From: Campylobacter ureolyticus
GTDB lineage: Bacteria; Campylobacterota; Campylobacteria; Campylobacterales; Campylobacteraceae
Length of the DNA stretch: 64,000 nucleotides
Direction of reading: 5' to 3'
Assembly (NCBI RefSeq): GCF_013372225.1
Contig: NZ_CP053832.1
Location: forward strand, 1,756,335-1,820,334
A program made the translations under genes and the position numbers. Positions 1-7,390 of the stretch are shown here, piece by piece (positions within the stretch are counted from its first letter, which is position 1; every line of letters starts with the position of its first letter). The notes below the pieces were generated by a model. It was not told the DNA's origin, made no database searches, and was given only the letters and a program-made list of their open reading frames with translations.

Positions 1-243
1 TCTACTTTCGTTTTGGATGCGATCAGCTAGTGAATTATTCATCGTAGTTGGAAAAGCATCATGTTCAAAGTTATCAACACTTACTATTTGACCACTGTTT
101 AACTTAGCATAAAACGCTCCAAATCTATTTGCTGATAAGACCTTTTTGTCATCAAAAATAGTTTCTTTTATAGCTTCAATCCTATTTGCATATGCAGCAG
201 AACTTGCTACAAGACTAAATTTCATAAAATCTCTTCTTTTCAT
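1..243 (-). CDS. TorA/BisC-like molybdopterin oxidoreductase, 5' part only
   Basis: The first 81 codons of a minus-strand gene that runs off the left edge. It begins MKRRDFMKFSLVAS, an exact RRxFxK twin-arginine motif followed by a hydrophobic stretch and a possible Ala-X-Ala cleavage site, as expected for a folded, cofactor-loaded periplasmic enzyme. A strong ribosome site (AAGGGGGTG) lies just upstream of the ATG. The gene follows a monohaem cytochrome gene by 12 bp, the same order and spacing type as the complete pair at 30597-33644. The identity rests on this arrangement and the Tat leader, because the catalytic domain is outside the window. Another periplasmic molybdoenzyme is possible. 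Confidence 0.7.
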   Translation of the reverse strand, partial: MKRRDFMKFSLVASSAAYANRIEAIKETIFDDKKVLSANRFGAFYAKLNSGQIVSVDNFEHDAFPTTMNNSLADRIQNESR

Positions 244-255
244 AATACACCCCCT

Positions 256-855
256 TTAATTTGCATCTTTTGCATTATGTTGTAAGTATTTTATTATCAA
301 ATCTCTTTGGCTTGGTTCAAAGAAGACAAAGCCTGAACTTATCATCTCCTCTACATTTAACGGCCACTGACTTATTGTAAATTCCTTTGTATCGTGCAAA
401 CGGTGACATGGAGAACAGGATTGCTCATATAAGTTTTTTGCCTCGTTATAAAGTGTGTTTGGGTCGTTTGTGAGTGAATCGTTATTGACTTCAAGGCTAA
501 ATTTAGCTTTTAACCAACTCTCTCCATAGTTATCTTCTATCTTTTCTAAAACTTTTATATATGGATTTTCATCGCCTTCGTATGAAACAGTGGCATTTTC
601 ATCCTCAAAAACGATAAAATCTTCAGCAAGCATCGGATCTTTTATGAGTTTTACTTGATAATACTCATTTACATAGCCTATTATTTCAACTTTTGATGAG
701 TTTTTGTCTTGGCTTAAGACCTCAACAGGCGTTAAAATAGTAGCAAAACCTACTGGTTTATTGTCGCTAAAAATAGTTTCATCGTTTTGTAAATACATGG
801 TTTTAGAAAATAAAAGGGTGGATAAAGCAACTGTTGTTATAAGTAGCTTTTTCAT
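256..855 (-). CDS. Periplasmic monohaem cytochrome c, TorC-like partner of the reductase
   Basis: A 199-residue protein with a Sec signal peptide (about residues 1-18) and one CXXCH haem site (CSPCH, residues 147-151), followed by a conserved QWP motif and Met residues that could be the distal ligand. The N-terminal half resembles the small beta domain also present in the paralogue at 30597, with which it shares domain order and the C-terminal haem block. It presumably passes electrons from the quinone pool to the molybdoenzyme encoded directly downstream, as in the C. jejuni Cj0265c/Cj0264c pair. The start has a good ribosome site (AAAGGAAATACA-ATG). Confidence 0.8.
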   Translation of the reverse strand: MKKLLITTVALSTLLFSKTMYLQNDETIFSDNKPVGFATILTPVEVLSQDKNSSKVEIIGYVNEYYQVKLIKDPMLAEDFIVFEDENATVSYEGDENPYIKVLEKIEDNYGESWLKAKFSLEVNNDSLTNDPNTLYNEAKNLYEQSCSPCHRLHDTKEFTISQWPLNVEEMISSGFVFFEPSQRDLIIKYLQHNAKDAN

Positions 856-894
856 TGTATTTCCTTTAGTGTAAGTTAATCCTACTAATTAGCT

Positions 895-900
895 AGTATA
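895..900 (-). promoter_or_regulatory. Candidate -10 box (TATACT) for the minus-strand cytochrome/reductase pair
   Basis: On the minus strand, TATACT lies about 40 bp upstream of the cytochrome ATG. Campylobacter sigma-70 promoters depend mainly on the -10 box. An inverted repeat (ACTA/TAGT around ATTAGC) overlaps it and could be an operator. Unproven. Confidence 0.4.
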
Positions 901-1108
901 TCCGACTTTTAATTAAAATAAAATTAAAAATATAAAAAAATATCAATATAAATTTATAATTATTAAAAATTTATTATACATTAGTTTGTAATATTGTAAG
1001 TTCTAAATTTAGACAAATTATATTTTAAGAATTAGCAAATCATAAAAAATCATAGACTAAAACAAAATAATAATAAAGTAAAAATTTCTAGCTTTATCTA
1101 ACTTATAG

Positions 1109-1276
1109 CTAAATTTAAAACTCGATTTGAGACATTGCATTGAGCAAATCAAATCTAATATTAAAAATAACAGCATACATTACAAAGTTACTTTTTCAAT
1201 ACCTAAAAAGAAGTATTCTGAAAAATGGAATGAACTCATCGTCAAGGGTATATTTATATTAAATAATATATTTTGA
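1109..1276 (+). pseudogene. Possible gene remnant, 55 codons without a start
   Basis: An open frame between a TAG (1106-1108) and a TGA (1274-1276) whose translation has protein-like composition, for example the stretch IPKKKYSEKWNELI. It has no ATG and no ribosome site. It may be the 3' remnant of a decayed gene or simply chance. I do not recognise the family. Confidence 0.2.
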
Positions 1277-1367
1277 ACTTATAGATAGTTTTGCATTTAA
1301 AGAACTGATTTAGATTTTATAAAACTAATAAAAATTCATTTCAATTATTTGCAATTGGCAAAATACA

Positions 1368-2030
1368 TTATATAATTAATTTTTTTACAACATAACTTGC
1401 TAAAAAATTTCCAAAAGTTGCAGTCACACCCATAAAACTTCCTAAATTCTCACAAACTGGCTCTTCTTTTGAATAAACTACCATAAAATCGCCATTAAAT
1501 CCACTTTTTCTAAGTTCATATCGAAATTTTTTAGCAAGAGCGTCATTTGTAGTTTTCCAAATACTTGTTAATTCTACTAATGCAGGATTTATGCGTTTTG
1601 CACCACCCATTGAGCTTATAAAATTTGTCTTGTTAAGGCTAAAAACTTTATTTGCCAAAGCTACTTTTGCAGGGATATCATCTATAGCATCAACTATGAA
1701 ATCAAACTCGCTAAAATCAAAATTTTGTAAAAAATCATCATCAATCCTAGCAAAAATCGGTTTTACGCAGCTAAATTTCTTAGCAAAAACTTCAACTTTT
1801 TTTTCACCAACAAATTCACTTCCTATTTGGCGATTTTGATTAGTTATCTCAAAAATATCTTTATCAATAATGGTTAAATTACCTACCCCACTTCTTGCTA
1901 AAACTTCCGCACAAGCTCCTCCAACGCCACCAGCGCCGCAAACTAAAACCTTTGAGTTTTGAAGTTTTTCAAAACCATCTTTGCCAAAAAGCCACTTTAT
2001 CCTTGTAAATTTATCATCATTTTCAATCAC
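1368..2030 (-). CDS. tcdA: tRNA threonylcarbamoyladenosine dehydratase (ThiF/E1-like)
   Basis: A 220-residue ThiF-family adenylating enzyme. The N-terminal Rossmann motif (GAGGVGGACAEVLARSG, about residues 32-48) is followed by an acidic IIDKD segment and the NRQ motif (NQNRQIG) typical of the ThiF/TcdA group. TcdA converts t6A37 in ANN-decoding tRNAs to its cyclic form using ATP. The protein is shorter than E. coli TcdA (about 268 residues), mainly at the C-terminus. The start codon overlaps the surE stop by 4 bp, so the two are probably co-translated. A ThiF- or MoeB-like role is the alternative, but the YgdL-like features favour TcdA. Confidence 0.8.
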   Translation of the reverse strand: MIENDDKFTRIKWLFGKDGFEKLQNSKVLVCGAGGVGGACAEVLARSGVGNLTIIDKDIFEITNQNRQIGSEFVGEKKVEVFAKKFSCVKPIFARIDDDFLQNFDFSEFDFIVDAIDDIPAKVALANKVFSLNKTNFISSMGGAKRINPALVELTSIWKTTNDALAKKFRYELRKSGFNGDFMVVYSKEEPVCENLGSFMGVTATFGNFLASYVVKKLII

Positions 2031-2809
2031 AAACTAACCTTTATCCACTCTTTTAAATTTGAAATTTCACTTTCTTCGGTTAAATTTAAAGTTATTGGAG
2101 TTAAGCTTGCAAATCCATCTAAAACTGCACCTAAATCACGATTTAAATTTTTATTTTTATCAAAATTCATTTGCATTTTTCCAAGCCAATAATATTCAAC
2201 CCCGCGTGGATTTTCACATCTTTTTGCATCTAAATAATACTCTTTTTCACCAGCAGGAACTACTTTTAAGCCATTATAATTTTCTTTTGGAACAGCTGGA
2301 ATATTCAAATTTAAAAGTTTTTTTCTTGGAAGTGGATAGTTTTTTTCAAAAATTTTTTTTACTATTTTAAGCGTTACTTCACATGCTAAATCAAAACCGT
2401 ATTTTTTTATACTATCGCCATCATAAAACTGCGACACAGCGAGTGATGGAATACCCTGCAAAACACCTTCCATAGCCCCACCGCAAGTTCCTGAGTAAGT
2501 TATATCTTCAGCTAAATTTCCACCATGATTTATACCACTTATTATTAAATCTGGCATTTTATCTTTAAAAAGCGAAAAAAGTCCTAAAAGCACACAATCA
2601 GCCGGTGTTCCATCATCAAGCTTATAAAAATTTGGAGCTATTTCAATCAATCTAAGCGGCTTTGTTAAAGTTAGAGAATGTGCACAAGCTGACTTTTCTT
2701 GGCTTGGTGCAACAACCGTAACCTTTGCAACGCTTTTTAAAGCCTTTACAAGCTCTAAAAGTCCACTTGCCTCAAAACCATCATCATTTGTTATTAAAAT
2801 TTCTTTCAA
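2027..2809 (-). CDS. surE: 5'/3'-nucleotidase SurE
   Basis: A 260-residue SurE phosphatase. The N-terminal metal-binding motif is NDDG (residues 8-11), followed by the VVAPSQEKSACAHSLT and ISGINHGGNLAEDITYSGT blocks that form the active site. The enzyme dephosphorylates nucleoside monophosphates and is linked to stationary-phase and stress survival. Length is normal for the family. It is followed by tcdA with a 4-bp overlap and preceded by the lipoprotein gene at a 12-bp gap. Confidence 0.95.
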   Translation of the reverse strand: MKEILITNDDGFEASGLLELVKALKSVAKVTVVAPSQEKSACAHSLTLTKPLRLIEIAPNFYKLDDGTPADCVLLGLFSLFKDKMPDLIISGINHGGNLAEDITYSGTCGGAMEGVLQGIPSLAVSQFYDGDSIKKYGFDLACEVTLKIVKKIFEKNYPLPRKKLLNLNIPAVPKENYNGLKVVPAGEKEYYLDAKRCENPRGVEYYWLGKMQMNFDKNKNLNRDLGAVLDGFASLTPITLNLTEESEISNLKEWIKVSL

Positions 2810-2821
2810 AATTTACTCCGT

Positions 2822-3439
2822 TTAATTTGCCAAATTTATAGCTTTTAGTATATCAACGGCATTATTACTATAATCATTAGCTAAAGCTTTTTGAAAAATT
2901 GGCCCAATTTGAGCGTAGCTGGTATTTCCCATACCAAAAAATGTTTTTTCACCATAAATTCTATCTGATTTACTTATGACTTTATTATAAATTTCCATTC
3001 CATTTTTATAAATTTTTAAATTTAAAGTATAATTTACAAAAGGTTTTGAATCTACATTAAATCCATCAGCACTATAAAACCCATAACCAAATCTATAAAT
3101 TTCAGGCATTACTATAAGATCGTTTGAACTTAGAATTTCTTTGTTTGTGCTAAATTCTAAATTTGAAAAAGCTCTTTTAAAGAAATTTAAACTCTCGTTT
3201 TTTACAAACTCTCCAATATCTATCTTTAAATTGTCTTCACCTAAAGATGTGCTTGACTTGATACTTTGCGAGCCAAGTGCTGAAGCATCCATATAAATAT
3301 ATGTTTTTTGTAGTGGCTTTTTAACAGCGATATTATGAGATGTATCTTTTACTTCAAGATTTTTATTATATTCAGCAGTTTGTGAGCATCCAGCAAAAAA
3401 TCCAGATAAAATAAGTAGTGAAATAACTAGTTTTTTCAT
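2822..3439 (-). CDS. Predicted outer-membrane or periplasmic lipoprotein, unknown function
   Basis: A 205-residue protein with a type II signal peptide whose lipobox FAGC places the lipidated cysteine at residue 18. The remainder is polar with no other cysteine and no motif I recognise. A central segment (MDASALGSQ to IGEFVKNE) and a C-terminal YAQIGPIFQKAL stretch might be conserved in Campylobacter. It is the first gene of a minus-strand unit with surE and tcdA and diverges from the nuo operon. No function is proposed. Confidence 0.7.
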   Translation of the reverse strand: MKKLVISLLILSGFFAGCSQTAEYNKNLEVKDTSHNIAVKKPLQKTYIYMDASALGSQSIKSSTSLGEDNLKIDIGEFVKNESLNFFKRAFSNLEFSTNKEILSSNDLIVMPEIYRFGYGFYSADGFNVDSKPFVNYTLNLKIYKNGMEIYNKVISKSDRIYGEKTFFGMGNTSYAQIGPIFQKALANDYSNNAVDILKAINLAN

Positions 3440-3558
3440 AATTTTTTCCTTTTGTTTAAAAAATATAGACTTAATTTTAGCATATTTTTATAAATTTATG
3501 AGTGGCTTAAAAATAGCCTTAAAATTATAAATTTATTCTGTTTAAAGTTTAAATTCAT

Positions 3559-3564
3559 TATAAT
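3559..3564 (+). promoter_or_regulatory. Candidate -10 box (TATAAT) for the nuo operon
   Basis: A perfect TATAAT 28 bp before the chosen nuoA ATG, in a 140-bp divergent spacer with periodic A/T tracts upstream. This matches the usual Campylobacter sigma-70 layout, in which no clear -35 box is needed. Confidence 0.6.
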
Positions 3565-3592
3565 TGAAGCATTTTATGTAATGAGGTTGTTT

Positions 3593-3976
3593 ATGTCGCA
3601 CATGTATTTTGCTCATCCATATTTTGGTGCTTTTATAATGCTTGTTTTATCATTTGTTATTTTTGGCCTCATAACTGAGTTATCGGTCTATCTTGGAAAC
3701 AAATTTGCAAACAAAAATGATGAGTTGCTAAAAAATGCTATTTATGAGTCAGGTCCTGCATCAGTAATTCAACCAAACCGCATAAACTCAAATTTTTATC
3801 TAATAGCTGTACTTTTTATTTTATTTGATGTAGAAATTATCTTTATGTTTCCTTGGGCTGTAAATTTCAAAATTTTAGGAATTTTTGGGCTAATTGAGAT
3901 GATTTTATTTTTGGCATTTTTAGCTATAGGATTTGTTTATGCTTGGCATAAAGGAGCTTTGGATTGGATAAGATAA
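3593..3976 (+). CDS. nuoA: NADH-quinone oxidoreductase-type complex I subunit A
   Basis: A 127-residue small membrane subunit with three predicted helices (about residues 14-36, 65-87, 93-117) and the family segment [30 protein letters not shown] loop before helix 2. It lies beside the quinone chamber at the junction of the peripheral and membrane arms. An upstream in-frame ATG exists at 3581, but GAGG is placed 6 bp before the ATG at 3593, so that start is preferred. The 3' end overlaps nuoB by 13 bp. First gene of a 14-gene operon. Confidence 0.95.
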   Translation: MSHMYFAHPYFGAFIMLVLSFVIFGLITELSVYLGNKFANKNDELLKNAIYESGPASVIQPNRINSNFYLIAVLFILFDVEIIFMFPWAVNFKILGIFGLIEMILFLAFLAIGFVYAWHKGALDWIR

Positions 3977-4467
3977 ATTACGCGCAAAATAACGGTGCTC
4001 CAGTTATCCTAACAACAATTGACAAAATTGTTAATTGGGGTAGAAGCAATAGCCTTTGGGCTGCAAACTACGGACTTGCATGTTGTGCGATAGAGATGAT
4101 GGCAACAGGTGCTGGAAGATTTGACTTTGATAGATTTGGTGTTATTTTTAGAGCAAGTATAAAACAATCCGAAGTTATGATAATTGCAGGAACTTTAACA
4201 AAAAAACACGCTGAATTTACAAGAAGACTTTACGATGCGATGCCAGAGCCAAAATGGGTAATTAGCATGGGAAGTTGCGCAAACACAGGTGGTATGTTTA
4301 ACACCTATTCAACAGTTCAAGGATGCGATAGGATAATACCTGTTGATATTTATATACCAGGATGTGCACCACGCCCAGAAACACTTCAATACGCACTTAT
4401 GATACTTCAAAAAAAGATTAGAAAACAAAGTGCAAATAGAAGTCAAAAACCAAAAAGGCTTGTTTGA
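3964..4467 (+). CDS. nuoB: Complex I subunit B, carries the N2 cluster
   Basis: A 167-residue subunit of the peripheral arm. Ligands of the terminal [4Fe-4S] cluster N2 are visible: adjacent Cys40-Cys41 in GLACCAIEM, then the cysteines of GSCANTGG and IPGCAPRPE. The start is TTG at 3964 inside nuoA, placed exactly 7 bp after AAGGAG (3951-3956), which decides it over other candidates. The cluster hands electrons to quinone. Length is normal. Confidence 0.95.
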   Translation: MDKINYAQNNGAPVILTTIDKIVNWGRSNSLWAANYGLACCAIEMMATGAGRFDFDRFGVIFRASIKQSEVMIIAGTLTKKHAEFTRRLYDAMPEPKWVISMGSCANTGGMFNTYSTVQGCDRIIPVDIYIPGCAPRPETLQYALMILQKKIRKQSANRSQKPKRLV

Positions 4468-5204
4468 TGAGATTTGAAATTCCAAAAGAAAGTGATAAAT
4501 TTGAAGTTATTAACTCAGAATTTGAAGCAGAATTAAAAGTGCTTGAGAAATTTGAAATAAAAGAGTCATATATAGAGTTTGATAATTTAGTTATTTTTAT
4601 AAACAGCAATGATAATTTTGAAATCTTAAAGTCTTTAAAAGAGTTTGGATATGATATTTTAAGTGATCTTAGTGGAATTGATTTTGTAAATGAAAAAGAG
4701 GCAATTTGCGTTTTTTATCAGCTTTTAAACACAAAACTTAAAAAAAGAATGAGAGTAAAATGCTTTGTAAAAAACGGCGAGTTTTTACAAAGTGTTACAA
4801 AACTTTTCAAAAGTGCGAATTGGAGCGAAAGAGAGCTTTATGATATGTTTGGAGTACTAATTAAAAATCATCCAAATTTAAAAAGAATTTTAATGCCAGA
4901 TGATTGGTTTGGGCATCCACTTTTAAAAACATATCCTTTACAAGGTGATGAAAAAGCAAAATGGTATGAAATAGATAAAATTTTTGGCAAAGAAAATAGA
5001 GATAAATTTAAAGAAGAAAATAGAGATAGTGCTTTTGTTGATAGTAAAGACTACTTTAATTTTGCAAAACTTTATCATGAAAGCGAATATGGCAATCCAC
5101 CAAGCGATGAAGCATCCATGCAAGAGTATCAAGAAGATGGTGGAGTTTTGCTTGTTAAAAAGGCAAAAATGCAAAAATTTAAAACAATTAAAAAAAGAAG
5201 ATAG
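4467..5204 (+). CDS. nuoC: Complex I subunit C (30 kDa-type)
   Basis: A 245-residue peripheral-arm subunit. The diagnostic C-terminal block is present: [24 protein letters not shown] and [10 protein letters not shown] (about residues 125-160). ATG at 4467 shares one base with the nuoB stop, with AAAGG upstream; a TTG one codon earlier is less likely. It is separate from nuoD, unlike the E. coli nuoCD fusion. The C-terminal tail is lysine-rich and extends beyond the core domain. Confidence 0.93.
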   Translation: MRFEIPKESDKFEVINSEFEAELKVLEKFEIKESYIEFDNLVIFINSNDNFEILKSLKEFGYDILSDLSGIDFVNEKEAICVFYQLLNTKLKKRMRVKCFVKNGEFLQSVTKLFKSANWSERELYDMFGVLIKNHPNLKRILMPDDWFGHPLLKTYPLQGDEKAKWYEIDKIFGKENRDKFKEENRDSAFVDSKDYFNFAKLYHESEYGNPPSDEASMQEYQEDGGVLLVKKAKMQKFKTIKKRR

Positions 5205-5206
5205 TA

Positions 5207-6430
5207 ATGCAAAACCCTACCAAGCTAAAACCATTTTTTGAAAATATAGAATTTACAAAACAAAACTCAAATATGATTTTAAACTTTGGACCTCAACACC
5301 CAGCAGCTCATGGTCAACTAAGACTTATGCTTGAACTTGATGGCGAAAAAGTGATAAAAGCAAGTCCTGGGATTGGATACATGCACAGAGGTATGGAAAA
5401 AATGGCTGAAAATGCCCTTTACAATGAATTTGTTCCAGTAACTGATAGGATTGATTATACAGCTGCAAGTGGAAATAACTATGGGTTTTGCGGCGCAGTG
5501 GAAAAACTTTGTGGTATTGAAGTTCCAAGAAGGGCTCAAATTATAAGAACTATAATTTTAGAGCTAAACAGAATACAAGCTCATCTTTTATATGTTGGTA
5601 CTCAAGCTTTAGATGTTGGAGCAATGACAGTTTTTTTATATGCTTTTAGAGAAAGAGAATTTGTATTGGATTTATTAGAAAAATATTGCGGTGCAAGACT
5701 TACTCAAAACTCTATAAAAATAGGAGGAGTTTTTTTAGACCTGTATGATGGTTTTTTAGATGATCTTTACGATGTTTGCAACAAAATTTTAAACGGTCTA
5801 AAAGATTATGAAACCTTGCTTAATAATAATAGAATTTGGCTTTTAAGGATGCAAGGCGTTGGAGTTATTTCAAAAGAGTTAGCACTAAGTTATGCATGTA
5901 GTGGAGTTATGCTTAGAGCAAGCGGAGTAAAGTATGATATTAGAAAAGAAGAGCCTTATTTAATTTATGATGAGCTTGAGTTTGATGTACCATATTCGGA
6001 TGAGGGAGATTGTTACGCAAGATATAAATGTTATATTGCCGAAATAAAAGAAAGTGTTAAAATTTTAAGACAATGTGCAAAACTATACCTTGAAAGCGAT
6101 ACACAAATTTTAGCAAAAAGTGAGTTTGTAAGCCCAACAAAAGAAGAAATTATGACGCAAAACTACTCTTTAATGAAACATTTTGTCCTAGTAACTCAAG
6201 GCATAAAACCACCGATTGGTGAGATTTATTTCCCAACAGAGGCTAATAAAGGAGAACTTGGCTTTTATATATATTCAACTGGAGAAAATATGCCTTATAG
6301 ACTCAAAATAAGAGCGCCATCTTTTTGGCATTGTGCAATTTATGAAGATCTCCTAGTCGGTGGATACATAGCAGACATTTCAGCTATAATTTGCAGTACA
6401 AATATAATTTTAGGTGAAGTTGATAGATAA
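5207..6430 (+). CDS. nuoD: Complex I subunit D (49 kDa-type)
   Basis: A 407-residue subunit forming most of the quinone pocket with NuoB. Landmarks are NFGPQHPAAHGQLR near residue 27, the GYMHRGMEK segment, the RIQAHLLYVGTQALDVGA region and the C-terminal GEVDR ending, all typical of NuoD/HycE-type subunits. It starts 2 bp after nuoC and its TAA shares an A with the ATG of the next gene. Length is normal. Confidence 0.96.
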   Translation: MQNPTKLKPFFENIEFTKQNSNMILNFGPQHPAAHGQLRLMLELDGEKVIKASPGIGYMHRGMEKMAENALYNEFVPVTDRIDYTAASGNNYGFCGAVEKLCGIEVPRRAQIIRTIILELNRIQAHLLYVGTQALDVGAMTVFLYAFREREFVLDLLEKYCGARLTQNSIKIGGVFLDLYDGFLDDLYDVCNKILNGLKDYETLLNNNRIWLLRMQGVGVISKELALSYACSGVMLRASGVKYDIRKEEPYLIYDELEFDVPYSDEGDCYARYKCYIAEIKESVKILRQCAKLYLESDTQILAKSEFVSPTKEEIMTQNYSLMKHFVLVTQGIKPPIGEIYFPTEANKGELGFYIYSTGENMPYRLKIRAPSFWHCAIYEDLLVGGYIADISAIICSTNIILGEVDR

Positions 6431-6660
6431 TGAAAAGATATGATTTAAGGCATTTAAAAGCTAACTTTTTAACAAGAATGGGAGAACTTGTAAAATCAAG
6501 TAAAAATGGTGAAGTAAGTCAGTTTATCTTTGAAATAGGGGATTTTTCAAGTGTAGAAAAAAGTGCAAACTTAATAAATGGCCTAAACTCTACACTTTTA
6601 AACTCAATAAAATTTAATAGAAGTGATTGGATAATCACAGTAAAAAAAGGAAAAATATGA
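6430..6660 (+). CDS. Small epsilonproteobacterial complex I protein in the nuoE position
   Basis: A 76-residue protein in the place where most bacteria have nuoE. It has no cysteines, so it cannot bind the [2Fe-2S] cluster of true NuoE. The position and size match the H. pylori HP1264 and C. jejuni Cj1575c proteins that replace NuoE. It probably has a structural role at the tip of the peripheral arm, possibly in docking flavodoxin. ATG shares a base with the nuoD stop, and its stop overlaps the next ATG by 4 bp, so translation is tightly coupled. Confidence 0.75.
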   Translation: MKRYDLRHLKANFLTRMGELVKSSKNGEVSQFIFEIGDFSSVEKSANLINGLNSTLLNSIKFNRSDWIITVKKGKI

Positions 6661-7343
6661 AAATTTTTAATATAACACCAAATTTGAGCTTTCAAAACCC
6701 TGACTTAGTAGAAAAATTTCACAATGCTAGCTTCTTAACTCTTAGTCCTATGGAAGATGAAAAACTACAAAACAATATCTTTGTAAAGTGTGAAATTTCA
6801 AGCGAAGCATATGTCTTAATGATGATAGCTTCTGAAATTTGTAAAGATTTAGAAAATGAAGATATTGGGTTTTTGAGTGGAGAAAGTAGTGTTGGCGAAG
6901 AGGAGATTGAAGAAATTGTAGATTTTTTAAAAGACGCTAATTTTATAATAACAGATGAAAATATGTTAAATTTTCATAAAGATAAAGAAAATATCAAAGC
7001 ACTTTTAAATCTAATAGCTTCAAATTTTAATCTTAAAATTATTGACTCAGCTGGAAATAAACTAGATTTAAAGAGTGCAAATTTAGGCGAATTAAAAGAA
7101 CTTGATAATTTTGATGGTGCAGTTGTTTATAAGCACACAAAAGATGATGAATTTAAAGGTGGAAATTATTTTAAAATAGTTTCAAAAGTTAAAGATGGTG
7201 AACTTGTAACCATAAAATCAAAAAATTTAAACATTACAAAAACTTTTAAATTTGATAAAAATTTAAAAGGCACGATAGCATTTTTAGGTGTAAAAAACCT
7301 TGACAACTATGCTTTTGAAGTTGTAAAAACTCATAAGGCATAA
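6657..7343 (+). CDS. Epsilonproteobacterial complex I protein in the nuoF position
   Basis: A 228-residue protein that corresponds by position to HP1265 and Cj1574c. It lacks the NADH- and FMN-binding glycine-rich motifs and the [4Fe-4S] cysteines of NuoF; only two cysteines are visible, both in the N-terminal third. It therefore cannot oxidise NADH in the usual way. Published work on C. jejuni supports flavodoxin as electron donor to this type of complex. The start is ATG at 6657, with AGG upstream, overlapping the previous stop; an upstream ATG at 6627 would overlap that gene heavily and lacks a ribosome site. Confidence 0.75.
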   Translation: MKIFNITPNLSFQNPDLVEKFHNASFLTLSPMEDEKLQNNIFVKCEISSEAYVLMMIASEICKDLENEDIGFLSGESSVGEEEIEEIVDFLKDANFIITDENMLNFHKDKENIKALLNLIASNFNLKIIDSAGNKLDLKSANLGELKELDNFDGAVVYKHTKDDEFKGGNYFKIVSKVKDGELVTIKSKNLNITKTFKFDKNLKGTIAFLGVKNLDNYAFEVVKTHKA

Positions 7344-7390
7344 AATGGTAAGTTTTTAAATGCTAAAACTTAAAAAAACAAAGGTTTTAA

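Larger units (their letters stand above)
856..1367. other. Gene-poor, very AT-rich spacer
   Basis: About 500 bp between the cytochrome gene (its 5' end) and tcdA (its 3' end). It holds the candidate promoter at 895-900 and a short open stretch at 1109-1276. A weak hairpin (TTTGC/GCAAA, about 1348-1362) lies just past the tcdA stop and could end that transcript. No RNA gene was recognised. Confidence 0.5.

Noticed and set aside
3581..3592. Upstream ATG for nuoA
   Set aside because: GAGG is correctly spaced before 3593 and overlaps the extra codons, so the shorter start is better supported.
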